From Romboutsia sp. CE17 (GTDB taxonomy: Bacteria > Bacillota > Clostridia > Peptostreptococcales > Peptostreptococcaceae), in the NCBI RefSeq assembly GCF_012317385.1, contig NZ_CP051144.1, forward strand, positions 992,001 through 1,056,000: DNA of 64,000 nt. Reading direction: 5' to 3'. Shown here one piece after another: positions 18,901-26,879 of this stretch (position 1 is the stretch's first letter; each line of letters opens with the position of its first letter). The notes beneath the pieces were generated by a model, which saw nothing but the letters and a program-made list of their open reading frames with translations, did no database searches and was not told where the DNA came from. A program made the position numbers and the translations under genes.

Positions 18901-19096
18901 TAGAGCTCATAGATATGGTCAAAAAAACGTGGTTGAAGTTATAAAGCTTATAGCAAAAGGGACCATAGAAGAGAAAATAGTTAAACTACAAGAAAGTAAA
19001 AAAGAATTAATTGATGATATTATAAATGGTAATTTATCTGATGGTGGTGTATTGAAGAGTTTAACTGATGAAGAAATATTAAATCTATTTAAATAA
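15929..19096 (+). CDS. SWIM zinc-finger / SNF2-family DEAD-like helicase
   Basis: DNA- or chromatin-translocating ATPase of the Swi2/Snf2 class. Near residues 74-98 a SWIM zinc finger is visible (CDCQDC ... ICKH). The middle (about 110-600) is a poorly conserved helical/beta region of the type called SNF2-associated in Firmicutes. The motor follows: [16 protein letters not shown] (motif I, near 625-640), DEAQNIKNP (motif II), [17 protein letters not shown] (motif III), then the second RecA lobe with [36 protein letters not shown] and DRAHRYGQ. Length 1055 aa. The role in bacteria is unclear, perhaps transcription restart or DNA repair. No restriction or defence genes surround it. Confidence 0.88.
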   Translation: [1055 protein letters not shown]

Positions 19097-19105
19097 TTTT
19101 ATTAA

Positions 19106-19155
19106 AAAACTATCTTAAATTATTTATTGATTAAAATTTAATTTAAGATAGTTTT
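19106..19155. terminator. Bidirectional terminator between convergent genes
   Basis: 17-bp stem (19106-19122 with 19139-19155) around AACTATCTTAAATTA, with A and T runs on either side. Confidence 0.85.
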
Positions 19156-19166
19156 AATTTACATAA

Positions 19167-19379
19167 TTAAACAAACTCTATAGAAAGTACGTTATTTTTA
19201 CTAATACAAATAGCACTGCCTAAATCTCTTCCAGACATAGTAAGTAGACCTACATCCTCATTCTTATTAAATTTATTCATCCATTCAACTAGAGAAGAAA
19301 AGTTTCTAACTCCATCTCTTTCTATGAATCTTATAAATCCATTTTTGTAAGTTATTTTTATTTTGTTATTATTTTTCAT
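19167..19379 (-). CDS. Small hypothetical protein (70 aa)
   Basis: No recognisable domain. Starts MKNNNKIKITYKNGFIRFIERDGVRNF, basic at the N-terminus and beta-rich, with no signal peptide and no Cys. An AGGAGAG ribosome site 7 nt before the ATG and a shared terminator with the helicase gene argue that it is a real gene. Upstream (19380-19535) is AT-rich with no clear promoter motif. Function unknown. Confidence 0.65.
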   Translation of the reverse strand: MKNNNKIKITYKNGFIRFIERDGVRNFSSLVEWMNKFNKNEDVGLLTMSGRDLGSAICISKNNVLSIEFV

Positions 19380-19535
19380 TTAACCACTCTCCTCAATAAA
19401 TTATACCCCTAAAATAGATTTATATAAATATTTAAAATTTAAAAATAAAATTAATTATATTTATTATGATTTTAATTAAATAAAAAAAATAAAATTAGTA
19501 ATACTAATATTATATAAATAAAAAGGAGGTTAAAA

Positions 19536-20141
19536 ATGAAAAAGTCATCTAATTTATTAATAGTACTAATTTGTATATTAGGCATAAATTTAGTTGGATG
19601 TAGCAATAATAAAAACTCAAATGTAGATAATTTACAAAAAGAAAATCAAACTACAAATGAAATTACGAACACTAATAATACTTTGACCAAAGATGAGTAT
19701 AAAGATACATTTGTAAAAAATTATGAAAAATATATAAGTCCGATAGATTTTAGAGATGAGCAGTTAGATGATATATTAGATAAAAATAATGATTTAAATA
19801 ATGAACAACTGATAGAAAACTATAAAGCTTTACTATCAGATAGCAAAACTAATATAAAATCATTTTGTGAATCTTTAAAAGGTCTAAAAATTGAGGATTC
19901 CAACTTACAAAATTTAAATAATGCTTTAGTAGAAAACTGTGATAAAGTAATTTCTGATATAAAATTAAAAGAAGAGAATATTAACTCAATAGATCCTAGT
20001 TTAATTAGTGGAGATAAAATAGCATTAATGGATTATCTAGAAAAAGAATTAGACAAAGATATTAAAAATGAAGAAAGTTTTGATAATACTTTAGAAAAGA
20101 TAGAGAATAATTTAGGCATAGATTTAGATAATAATAAATAA
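19536..20141 (+). CDS. Lipoprotein of unknown function, first of a tandem pair
   Basis: A type II signal peptide with lipobox LVGC (Cys 22) directs it to the outer face of the membrane. After an Asn/Thr-rich linker the mature part (about 65-201) is helical and acidic, with no known domain. It shares layout and short motifs with the next gene: a spaced N-terminal linker, Y-KALLSDSKTNIKSFCESLKGL versus YKDSKEKIQAFIDGLKND, and a C-terminal ...NLGIDLD versus ...MLGINT. The two are therefore likely diverged duplicates. The ribosome site is AAAGGAGG. Confidence 0.7.
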   Translation: MKKSSNLLIVLICILGINLVGCSNNKNSNVDNLQKENQTTNEITNTNNTLTKDEYKDTFVKNYEKYISPIDFRDEQLDDILDKNNDLNNEQLIENYKALLSDSKTNIKSFCESLKGLKIEDSNLQNLNNALVENCDKVISDIKLKEENINSIDPSLISGDKIALMDYLEKELDKDIKNEESFDNTLEKIENNLGIDLDNNK

Positions 20142-20174
20142 TAAATTTATACATATATTTTGGAGGTATTGAAA

Positions 20175-20798
20175 ATGAAATTAAGAAAAACATTAGCAAT
20201 AGGACTTTCTATAGGATTAGCATTAGGGACTTTTGGATGTAGTAATAAAACAGAAACTCCAAATGAAGAGAACATTACTAATAATAGTGCAACAGAAACA
20301 AATAAGTATGCAGGAACTGAATATTATAACCAATACTCAGACCTTTATAGCAACAATTTAAGACCATTAAGTAATTATAATATATATAGAACCGTAGATG
20401 ATGTAAATAAGGCATATGAAAATGAAAATGATTACCCAGGAAATGAAAAATATTTATCAGACTTAAAGGCTGCTTATAAAGATAGTAAAGAAAAAATACA
20501 AGCATTTATTGATGGATTGAAAAACGATGTAAAAACAGATGATAAAGATTTAAAAGCTGCAAATGATGAGCTTATAGCAGAAGGTGAAAAATTAATAAAT
20601 GAAATAGATGCTAGAATGAAAAAACTAGACACAATACCTAAAGATGCTTATTCTAAGAGTAAAGATGAGTTTATTAAACTTGTAGATGATACAACTAAAG
20701 TTGAAGGTGATGTAAGTAATGAGTTTGATAAAATGATAAAAAATATGAATGAAATGTTAGGAATAAACACGACTCCAAGTACTAAAACTACAAAATAA
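20175..20798 (+). CDS. Lipoprotein of unknown function, second of a tandem pair
   Basis: Signal peptide MKLRKTLAIGLSIGLALGTF ends in GC with lipid-accepting Cys 22. The mature domain (about 50-195) is predicted all-helical with Lys/Glu/Asp-rich heptads and ends in a Thr/Ser/Lys tail. ATG 20175 (207 aa) is chosen since GGAGG at 20162-20166 lies 8 nt upstream; the TTG at 20160 overlaps the ribosome site. It follows its paralogue by 33 bp, probably in one operon. No terminator hairpin is visible before the S-box promoter at 20851. Confidence 0.7.
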   Translation: MKLRKTLAIGLSIGLALGTFGCSNKTETPNEENITNNSATETNKYAGTEYYNQYSDLYSNNLRPLSNYNIYRTVDDVNKAYENENDYPGNEKYLSDLKAAYKDSKEKIQAFIDGLKNDVKTDDKDLKAANDELIAEGEKLINEIDARMKKLDTIPKDAYSKSKDEFIKLVDDTTKVEGDVSNEFDKMIKNMNEMLGINTTPSTKTTK

Positions 20799-20850
20799 AA
20801 ATAAAAATATATATAAAAGAATAAATATTCAAAAAATAGTGAAAATTAGA

Positions 20851-20879
20851 TTGACAGATATTTTAAATTAATATATGAT
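20851..20879 (+). promoter_or_regulatory. Sigma-A promoter of the S-box/metNIQ transcript
   Basis: TTGACA (20851-20856), 17-bp spacer, TATGAT (20874-20879). Confidence 0.8.
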
Positions 20880-20924
20880 ATAAATAATAAGAAACAAAAA
20901 TAAATTAAAAATAGAATAAAAATA

Positions 20925-21076
20925 ATTTCTTATCAAGAGAGGTGGAGGGACTGGCCCTATGAAACCCGGCAACCAGTATATTTTATATACACGGTGCTAA
21001 ATCCTGCAATTCGCAAGAATTGAAAGATGAGTATAAGTCTGCTTAAAAAGCCTGAGTTTATACTCAGGCTTTTATT
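20925..21076 (+). ncRNA. SAM-I riboswitch (S-box) with terminator
   Basis: S-adenosylmethionine-sensing leader. The conserved core is clear: CTTATCAAGAGAGGTGGAGG (20929-20948), GGACTGGCCC, then GAAACCCGGCAACC (20961-20974), GGTGCTAAATCC (20993-21004) and the closing GATGAGTATAAG. The expression platform ends in a 10-bp stem AAGCCTGAGT / ACTCAGGCTT (21048-21057 / 21062-21071) with T-rich tail. High SAM would favour termination before metN. The downstream genes are a methionine importer, as expected. Confidence 0.96.
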
Positions 21077-21114
21077 ATTGTATAGATAGAATTAAATTTG
21101 GGGGAGTGAGTTAA

Positions 21115-22086
21115 ATGATAAGCATCAAAGGTGTAAATAAGTATTATGGAAATACTAAGGTACTTAATGAAGTTAATATGGAAATAAGAGAAGGAGAGAT
21201 ATTTGGAATAATTGGTCATAGTGGTGCAGGTAAATCAACATTACTTAGGTGCATAAATGGGCTTGAAGAATATCAAGAAGGTAGTATTTTTGTTAGTGAA
21301 AAAGAAGTAAAATCTCTTAGAGAGAATGAGTTAAGATTTTTAAGAAAAGATTTAGGAATGATATTTCAGCATTTTTCCCTATTAGAAAGAAAAACTGTAT
21401 TTGAGAATATTGCATTGCCACTAGAATGTTTTAAATACTCTAGAAAAGAAATTGAAAAGAGAGTAATTGAACTGTTAGACCTAGTAGGATTAAGTGATAA
21501 AAAAAATTCGAAGCCAAGAAATTTAAGCGGTGGACAAAAACAAAGGGTTGCAATAGCAAGAGCTCTAGCACTAAATCCTAAAGTTCTTCTTTGCGATGAA
21601 GCAACTTCAGCTTTAGATCCTAATACAACAAAGTCTATATTAGCTTTGCTTGAAGATATAAATAAAAAATTAGGAATAACTATTATAATGGTAACCCATC
21701 AAATGGAAGTTATAAAACAAATATGTACTAGAGTTGCAATTATGGAAGGTGGCAAAGTTTTAGAAATAGATGACACAGAAGAGGTGTTTTTACACAATAC
21801 AAATGGACTTAGAAAACTAATTGGAGAAGAAAATATAGTATTACCAAAAGGAACAAATATAAAGATATTATTTCCAAAAGATATTTCTAATGATTGTATA
21901 ATTACAAATATGGCAAGAAGCTTAGATTTAGATTTCTCTATAGTATTTGGTAAATTAGAAAAATTCAGAAATGATATATTAGGATCTTTAATTATAAATG
22001 TTTCTTCAGAACATGGAGATAGTGTAAAGAGATATTTAGATAGTCAGAATATGAGATGGGAGGAGATTACAGATGAATCAAACTAG
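21115..22086 (+). CDS. metN: Methionine ABC transporter ATP-binding protein
   Basis: Energy-coupling subunit of the MetNIQ importer on the cytoplasmic face. Walker A is GHSGAGKST (about 33-41), signature LSGGQKQR, Walker B VLLCDEAT and switch His in VTHQMEV. The C-terminal 80 residues (about 240-320) form a NIL domain, which binds methionine and gives trans-inhibition in this family. Length 323 aa. The ATG follows GGGGGAG by about 9 nt. It overlaps metI by 14 bp, so translation is coupled. Controlled by the S-box upstream. Confidence 0.95.
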   Translation: MISIKGVNKYYGNTKVLNEVNMEIREGEIFGIIGHSGAGKSTLLRCINGLEEYQEGSIFVSEKEVKSLRENELRFLRKDLGMIFQHFSLLERKTVFENIALPLECFKYSRKEIEKRVIELLDLVGLSDKKNSKPRNLSGGQKQRVAIARALALNPKVLLCDEATSALDPNTTKSILALLEDINKKLGITIIMVTHQMEVIKQICTRVAIMEGGKVLEIDDTEEVFLHNTNGLRKLIGEENIVLPKGTNIKILFPKDISNDCIITNMARSLDLDFSIVFGKLEKFRNDILGSLIINVSSEHGDSVKRYLDSQNMRWEEITDESN

Positions 22087-22735
22087 TTTAAGTGAATTTT
22101 TAACAGAAATTTTAGGGGATGCATTATTCGAAACACTAATAATGATAGCTATTCCTACATTAATAGCTACAATAATAGGATTTATACTAGCAATAATACT
22201 TGTAGTTACAAAGCCAGATGGATTAAAGCCTTGTAATACTATTTATAAAGTACTAGGATTTATTGTTAATATTTTTAGAAGTTTTCCATTTATTATACTT
22301 ATGGTAGCATTAATACCATTTACTAGAATGTTAGTTGGAACTAGTATAGGAGTAAAAGCAGCAATAGTACCAATTACCATAGGATCTGCACCTTTTATAG
22401 CTAGAATTATAGAAAGTGCTCTAAATGAAGTTGACAAAGGTTTAATAGAGGCAGCTAAATCTTTTGGAGCAACAAAATCACAAATAATTTTTAAAGTAAT
22501 GATAAAAGAAGCTATGCCATCTATAATATCTGGTATTACTTTATCAGTAATTTCAATACTTGGATATACAGCAATGGCAGGTGCCGTTGGGGCAGGTGGT
22601 CTTGGAAATGTAGCTTTAACTTATGGACATCAAAGATTTGATACAGCAGTAATGATTTACACAGTTATTACATTAATAATCATTGTACAGATAATACAAA
22701 GTTTAGGAAACTTAGCTTATAGAAAACTAAAATAA
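22073..22735 (+). CDS. metI: Methionine ABC transporter permease
   Basis: Integral membrane subunit, 220 aa, with about five transmembrane helices and the EAA coupling loop EAAKSFGATKSQIIFKVMIKEAMPSIISG that docks on MetN. GYTAMAGAVGAGGLGNVALTYGHQRFD is the characteristic C-terminal MetI segment. The start lies inside the end of metN, with GGGAGGAG about 7 nt upstream. Confidence 0.95.
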   Translation: MNQTSLSEFLTEILGDALFETLIMIAIPTLIATIIGFILAIILVVTKPDGLKPCNTIYKVLGFIVNIFRSFPFIILMVALIPFTRMLVGTSIGVKAAIVPITIGSAPFIARIIESALNEVDKGLIEAAKSFGATKSQIIFKVMIKEAMPSIISGITLSVISILGYTAMAGAVGAGGLGNVALTYGHQRFDTAVMIYTVITLIIIVQIIQSLGNLAYRKLK

Positions 22736-22759
22736 GGATTTAAATAGGGGGATTATATT

Positions 22760-23584
22760 ATGAAATTAAAAAAATTATTATCTTTAGGTTTAGCAGTAAT
22801 AATATCAGTATCTGCAGTAGGATGTTCTTCAAGCAAAGATAAAAAGGATGATATAGAAGCATCTGAAAGTAAAACGATAGTAGTGGGGGCATCATCAACT
22901 CCACATGCAGAGATTTTAGAAGAAATAAAACCTTTAGTAGAAGCAAAAGGATATGATTTAGATATTAAAATATTTGATGATTATGTTATGCCTAATACAG
23001 CATTAAGTGAAGGCTCTTTAGATGCTAATTATTTTCAGCATATACCATATCTAGAAGAAACTATTTCACAAAAAGGATATAAGTTAACATATACTGAAAA
23101 AATACACTTAGAACCAATGGGTGTATATTCAAAGACATTAAAAAATCTAGAAGAATTATCTAATAATTCGAAAATAGCAATACCTAATGATCCAACTAAT
23201 GGGTCAAGAGCGATACAATTATTGGCAGATAATGGATTAATTAAGGTTTCTGACCATGATTTACTTACAATAAAAGATATAACTGAAAATCCTAAAAATA
23301 TAGAATTTGTAGAGGTAGAAGCAGCTCAATTACCATCTGTATTAGAAGATGTTGATGCTGCGGTTATAAATACTAATTATGCTTTAAGTGCAAACTTAAA
23401 TCCAACAAAAGATGCAATTGCAATAGAATCATCTGATTCACCTTATTCAAATATTTTAGCTTGTAGAGAAGATAATAAAGATAGCGAAAAAATAAAGGTA
23501 TTATCAGAAGCATTAACTAGTCCTGAAGCCAAGGCATTTATAGAAGAAAAATATAAAGGTAGTATAATACCATCATTTGAATAA
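22760..23584 (+). CDS. metQ: Methionine-binding lipoprotein (NLPA family)
   Basis: Extracellular substrate-binding subunit tethered by a lipidated Cys 22 (lipobox AVGC). The NLPA fold is recognised by VVGASSTPHAEILEEI, NTALSEGSLDANYFQH, MGVYSKTLKNLEEL and IPNDPTNGSRAIQLL. Length 274 aa is normal. It completes the metNIQ operon and is followed by a strong terminator. Confidence 0.95.
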   Translation: MKLKKLLSLGLAVIISVSAVGCSSSKDKKDDIEASESKTIVVGASSTPHAEILEEIKPLVEAKGYDLDIKIFDDYVMPNTALSEGSLDANYFQHIPYLEETISQKGYKLTYTEKIHLEPMGVYSKTLKNLEELSNNSKIAIPNDPTNGSRAIQLLADNGLIKVSDHDLLTIKDITENPKNIEFVEVEAAQLPSVLEDVDAAVINTNYALSANLNPTKDAIAIESSDSPYSNILACREDNKDSEKIKVLSEALTSPEAKAFIEEKYKGSIIPSFE

Positions 23585-23610
23585 AATTAATATCTGTAAA
23601 GTAGAAATAT

Positions 23611-23643
23611 AAAAAGACGAGATAAAAAATATCTCGTCTTTTT
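23611..23643. terminator. Terminator after metQ
   Basis: 14-bp stem AAAAAGACGAGATA (23611-23624) with TATCTCGTCTTTTT (23630-23643) around an AAAAA loop. Confidence 0.92.
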
Positions 23644-23732
23644 ATATGAGAAAAATTGGTATATAAATAGTATAGAAAAATGGATTACTATCATATAATA
23701 TATGAATAATAATATTTATTTAGGAGGAAAAA

Positions 23733-25064
23733 ATGGGTAATTTAGATTCAGACCCCGGGGGCGTTCTCTCGAAAATAATACTAATAATAGTATTAACATC
23801 AATTAATGCTTTTTTTGCAGCTTCAGAAATGGCAATAGTTTCTGCAAACAAAACAAAAATAAAACAATTTAGTAGCCAAGGAAATGTAAAGGCTAAACTA
23901 TTAGAAAAGCTTATGGAAGATCCTAGCGATTTTCTATCAACGATTCAAATAGGAATAACTTTAGCTGGATTCTTTTCAAGTGCATCAGCAGCAACTGGTA
24001 TATCAAATTATATAAATAGATTTATTTCTATTTTAGATATTCCTTATACTCATGAAATATCAATTATATTTATAACAATAATACTATCTTACTTTACATT
24101 AGTATTTGGAGAGTTGGTTCCTAAGAGAATTGCTTTAAAAAGATCTGAGAGTATAGCATTATTATCTGTTAAGACGATTTACATGGTATCAGTAATAGCT
24201 AAACCTTTTACAAAAATTTTATCATTTTCAACTTTATTAGTGTTAAAGCTTACAGGTAATAATACTGAAGATGTAGAAGAAAAAATATCTGAAGAAGAAA
24301 TTAAATCATTAGTAGCACAATCAGAAGAAGATGGATGCATTGAAGATGATGAAAAAAATATGATTTATGGTATATTTGAGTTTAATGATAAAATATGTAA
24401 AGAAGTAATGACATCTAGAAAAGATACATTTTTAATTGAGGTAGAAGATGATATTAATGATATATTAGATGAAATTTTAAGGTTAGGTTATTCTAGAGTA
24501 CCTGTATATAAGGATAATGTAGATAATATTGTAGGAGTGCTATATGTAAAAGACTTATTAAAAGAAGCTAGAAGGGTTGGATTTACAAATATAGATATAA
24601 AAAGCATAATTCATAAACCATATTTTGTTCCAGAAAATAAGAAGACTAATGAGTTATTCAAAATTTTAAAAGAAAAGAAAATTCATTTAGCGTTGCTAGT
24701 AGATGAATATGGTGGATTCTCAGGAATAGTTACAATGGAAGATTTGATAGAAGAAATAATGGGAGAAATAAATGATGAGTATGACACAGATGAATCTGAT
24801 ATAAATCAAATAGATGAAGGTACTTTTATTGTTAAAGGTATAGTACCACTTTGTGAGGTTAAAGAAAAATTTAATGTTAATTTAACTGACAGAGATTACG
24901 ATACTTTAAATGGTTATTTTATTGATAATCTTGGTGAAGTGCCAAAGGACATTAATGAAGTACCTAAAGATAAAAAAGAGATTATTTTAGATGATATAAA
25001 GCTCGAGATACTTAAAATTGGAAATAAAAGAATAGAAAAGGTTAAGTTAAGTATTTTAAAATAA
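23733..25064 (+). CDS. CNNM/HlyC-CorC family membrane protein (DUF21-CBS-CorC_HlyC)
   Basis: Likely divalent-cation (Mg/Co) transport or efflux component. Domains in order: N-terminal DUF21/CNNM membrane domain with about four hydrophobic segments (residues 10-185), two CBS domains (about 205-335, including MTSRKDTFLIEVEDDINDILDEILRLGYSRVPVY) and a C-terminal CorC_HlyC domain (about 350-440). The short N-terminus contains a DSDPGG motif encoded by an unusually GC-rich stretch (23748-23764); I believe that motif recurs in clostridial homologues. Length 443 aa. An AGGAGGA ribosome site precedes the ATG. Confidence 0.9.
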   Translation: MGNLDSDPGGVLSKIILIIVLTSINAFFAASEMAIVSANKTKIKQFSSQGNVKAKLLEKLMEDPSDFLSTIQIGITLAGFFSSASAATGISNYINRFISILDIPYTHEISIIFITIILSYFTLVFGELVPKRIALKRSESIALLSVKTIYMVSVIAKPFTKILSFSTLLVLKLTGNNTEDVEEKISEEEIKSLVAQSEEDGCIEDDEKNMIYGIFEFNDKICKEVMTSRKDTFLIEVEDDINDILDEILRLGYSRVPVYKDNVDNIVGVLYVKDLLKEARRVGFTNIDIKSIIHKPYFVPENKKTNELFKILKEKKIHLALLVDEYGGFSGIVTMEDLIEEIMGEINDEYDTDESDINQIDEGTFIVKGIVPLCEVKEKFNVNLTDRDYDTLNGYFIDNLGEVPKDINEVPKDKKEIILDDIKLEILKIGNKRIEKVKLSILK

Positions 25065-25091
25065 AGCTAAAATCATATAAATTTTATAAAG

Positions 25092-25129
25092 AAAAAGTGT
25101 AGATAAGAATATTTTTATCTACACTTTTT
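25092..25129. terminator. Terminator after the CNNM-type gene
   Basis: 15-bp perfect stem (25092-25106 with 25115-25129) around AGTGTAGATAA, ending in five T. Confidence 0.92.
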
Positions 25130-25205
25130 AAGTTTTTAAATTTCTTATTAATAAATTTTAATATGGTATAATAAGACTAATGACATAGAAAAAGAAGGTG
25201 TTAGT

Positions 25206-25841
25206 TTGCAAGAAAAATTTTTTGAACAAAATGGATTAGATTTAGCTAAGAGTATTTTAGGTAAATTTCTTATAAGAAGGTATAATGGAAAAACTATAGT
25301 TAGTAAAATAGTTGAAACTGAAGCATATATGGGTATAACTGATAAAGGTGCACATGTTTATGGTGATAAAAAAACAGAAAGAACAAAGCCATTATACTTA
25401 AATGGTGGTCATATTTATATTTACTTAATTTATGGAATGTATTATTGCTTAAACATATCTGCAAATAAAGAAAATATACCAGAATGCGTTCTTATAAGAG
25501 CTGTAGAGCCTATAGATGGCTTAGAAGAAATTTGTAAAAATAGGTATAATAAAAATTATAATGAATTGAATAACTACCAGAAGAAAAATATATCTAATGG
25601 TCCAGGCAAATTATGTATGGCATTAAATATAGATAAGACTCTAAATTCTAAAAGTATTTTAGAAAATGAACTATTTATAAGTGAATTTTATTATAAAGGA
25701 AATGAAAAGGTTTATGGAGAAGAAAATTTTGAAATAGAAACGGATACTAGAATAAATATAGATTATGCAGAGGAAGCTAAATATTATCCATGGAGATTTT
25801 ATATAAAAGATAATAAATTTGTATCTGTATTAAAAAAGTAA
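25206..25841 (+). CDS. 3-methyladenine DNA glycosylase (AAG/MPG family)
   Basis: Base-excision repair enzyme removing alkylated purines. Family landmarks: LAKSILGKFLIRR, IVETEAYMGITDKGAHVYGDKKTERTKPLYLNGGHIYIYLIYGMYYCLNI (the catalytic Glu is in VETEAY), ECVLIRAVEP and NGPGKLCMALNID. Length 211 aa is standard. It starts with TTG (25206) behind GAAGGTG; no ATG lies near the conserved N-terminus. Apparently monocistronic between two hairpin terminators. Confidence 0.92.
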   Translation: MQEKFFEQNGLDLAKSILGKFLIRRYNGKTIVSKIVETEAYMGITDKGAHVYGDKKTERTKPLYLNGGHIYIYLIYGMYYCLNISANKENIPECVLIRAVEPIDGLEEICKNRYNKNYNELNNYQKKNISNGPGKLCMALNIDKTLNSKSILENELFISEFYYKGNEKVYGEENFEIETDTRINIDYAEEAKYYPWRFYIKDNKFVSVLKK

Positions 25842-25854
25842 GACTTATAAATAT

Positions 25855-25904
25855 AAATCTTAGTTGTATAATCAGTTTTGTATAAGATTATACAACTAAG
25901 ATTT
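25855..25904. terminator. Terminator after the glycosylase gene
   Basis: About 18-bp stem AATCTTAGTTGTATAATC (25856-25873) with its complement (25886-25903), then further T. Confidence 0.9.
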
Positions 25905-25964
25905 TTTATACTAAAAGTATAAATTAGAGATTAAAACCTATATAGTATTAAATATGTAAATATA

Positions 25965-26025
25965 TGTTATAATTGAAGTAAATTTAGTTATAGAGTTAAC
26001 AATACGCGTTATTGCTTAACTCTAT
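25965..26025 (+). promoter_or_regulatory. Extended -10 promoter and leader hairpin of proC
   Basis: TG-T-TATAAT at 25965-25973 is an extended -10 element, giving a start near 25980. At +10 to +45 of the transcript a two-part inverted repeat forms: ATAGAGTTAA (25990-25999) with TTAACTCTAT (26016-26025), and inside it CAATA (26000-26004) with TATTG (26010-26014), one bulged C. The T run after it is interrupted, so it is not a typical terminator. It could be an operator or a leader RNA structure. Confidence 0.5.
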
Positions 26026-26063
26026 TTTAATGATATTTTTTGATATAAAAAAGGAGGGTTATG

Positions 26064-26870
26064 ATGAGAAATATAGGATTTATAGGAGCTGGAAATATGG
26101 CATCAGCTATAATAGGAGGAATCGTAAAAGCAAAATTACTACAGACAGAGAATATAATAGCATCTGCACTTAGAGATTCCACATTAGAAAGAGTAAATAA
26201 AGAATTTGGAATAAAGGTTACAAAGGATTCACAACAGGTAGTAAAAGAATCTGATATAATATTTGTTTCAGTAAAACCTAACGTATATGATGAAGTATTA
26301 AAGCAAGTTAAAGAATTTATAACTAACGATAAAATAATAATTGCTATAGCAGCGGGAAAAACTATAGAATCAATAGAGGCTGTTATTGGAAATGATAAGA
26401 AAATAGTTAGAACAATGCCAAATACACCGGCATTAGTAAATGAAGCTATGTCATCTATATCTCCAAATAAAAATATAAGTGAAGAAGAATTAAATTTAGT
26501 TATAGATATATTTAATTCTTTTGGACAATGTGAAGTCGTAGAAGAATATTTAATAGATGCAGTAGTAGGAGTAAGTGGATCATCACCAGCATATGTATTT
26601 ATGTTTATAGAAGCTTTAGCAGATGGAGCAGTGAAAGCAGGTATGCCAAGAGAAAAAGCTTATAAATTTGCAGCTCAAGCTGTTATGGGATCTGCAAAGA
26701 TGGTTCTTGAAAGTGGTAAGCATCCAGGTGAATTAAAAGATATGGTTTGCTCTCCAGGTGGAACAACAATAGAAGCAGTTACTATTTTAGAAGAAGAAAA
26801 TATGAGGTCTGCTATAATAAAAGCAGTAGATGCAGCTGCTAAAAAGTCAAAGCTAATGAGCAGTAAATAA
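26064..26870 (+). CDS. proC: Pyrroline-5-carboxylate reductase
   Basis: Last step of proline synthesis: reduces pyrroline-5-carboxylate with NAD(P)H. The Rossmann motif IGFIGAGNMASAIIGG is at the extreme N-terminus, followed by VSVKPNVYDEVL, VRTMPNTPALV and the C-terminal SGSSPAYVFMFIEALADGAVKAGMPREKAYKFAAQ signature. Length 268 aa is typical. Two adjacent ATGs (26061, 26064) are possible; the second has better spacing (6 nt) from GGAGG. It has a structured leader. The ABC gene that follows starts only 9 bp after its stop, so it may be cotranscribed. Confidence 0.95.
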   Translation: MRNIGFIGAGNMASAIIGGIVKAKLLQTENIIASALRDSTLERVNKEFGIKVTKDSQQVVKESDIIFVSVKPNVYDEVLKQVKEFITNDKIIIAIAAGKTIESIEAVIGNDKKIVRTMPNTPALVNEAMSSISPNKNISEEELNLVIDIFNSFGQCEVVEEYLIDAVVGVSGSSPAYVFMFIEALADGAVKAGMPREKAYKFAAQAVMGSAKMVLESGKHPGELKDMVCSPGGTTIEAVTILEEENMRSAIIKAVDAAAKKSKLMSSK

Positions 26871-26879
26871 GAGGGAAAA

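Noticed and set aside
15929-19096. SNF2 helicase as part of a defence island
   Set aside because: Neighbours are an LRAT-like protein and a small hypothetical gene; no methylase, nuclease, DISARM/DrmD partners or mobile element are nearby.
23748-23765. GC-rich patch at the start of the CNNM-type gene as a transferred or inserted segment
   Set aside because: It encodes the DSDPGG motif that I believe is normal for clostridial homologues; the rest of the gene has ordinary composition.
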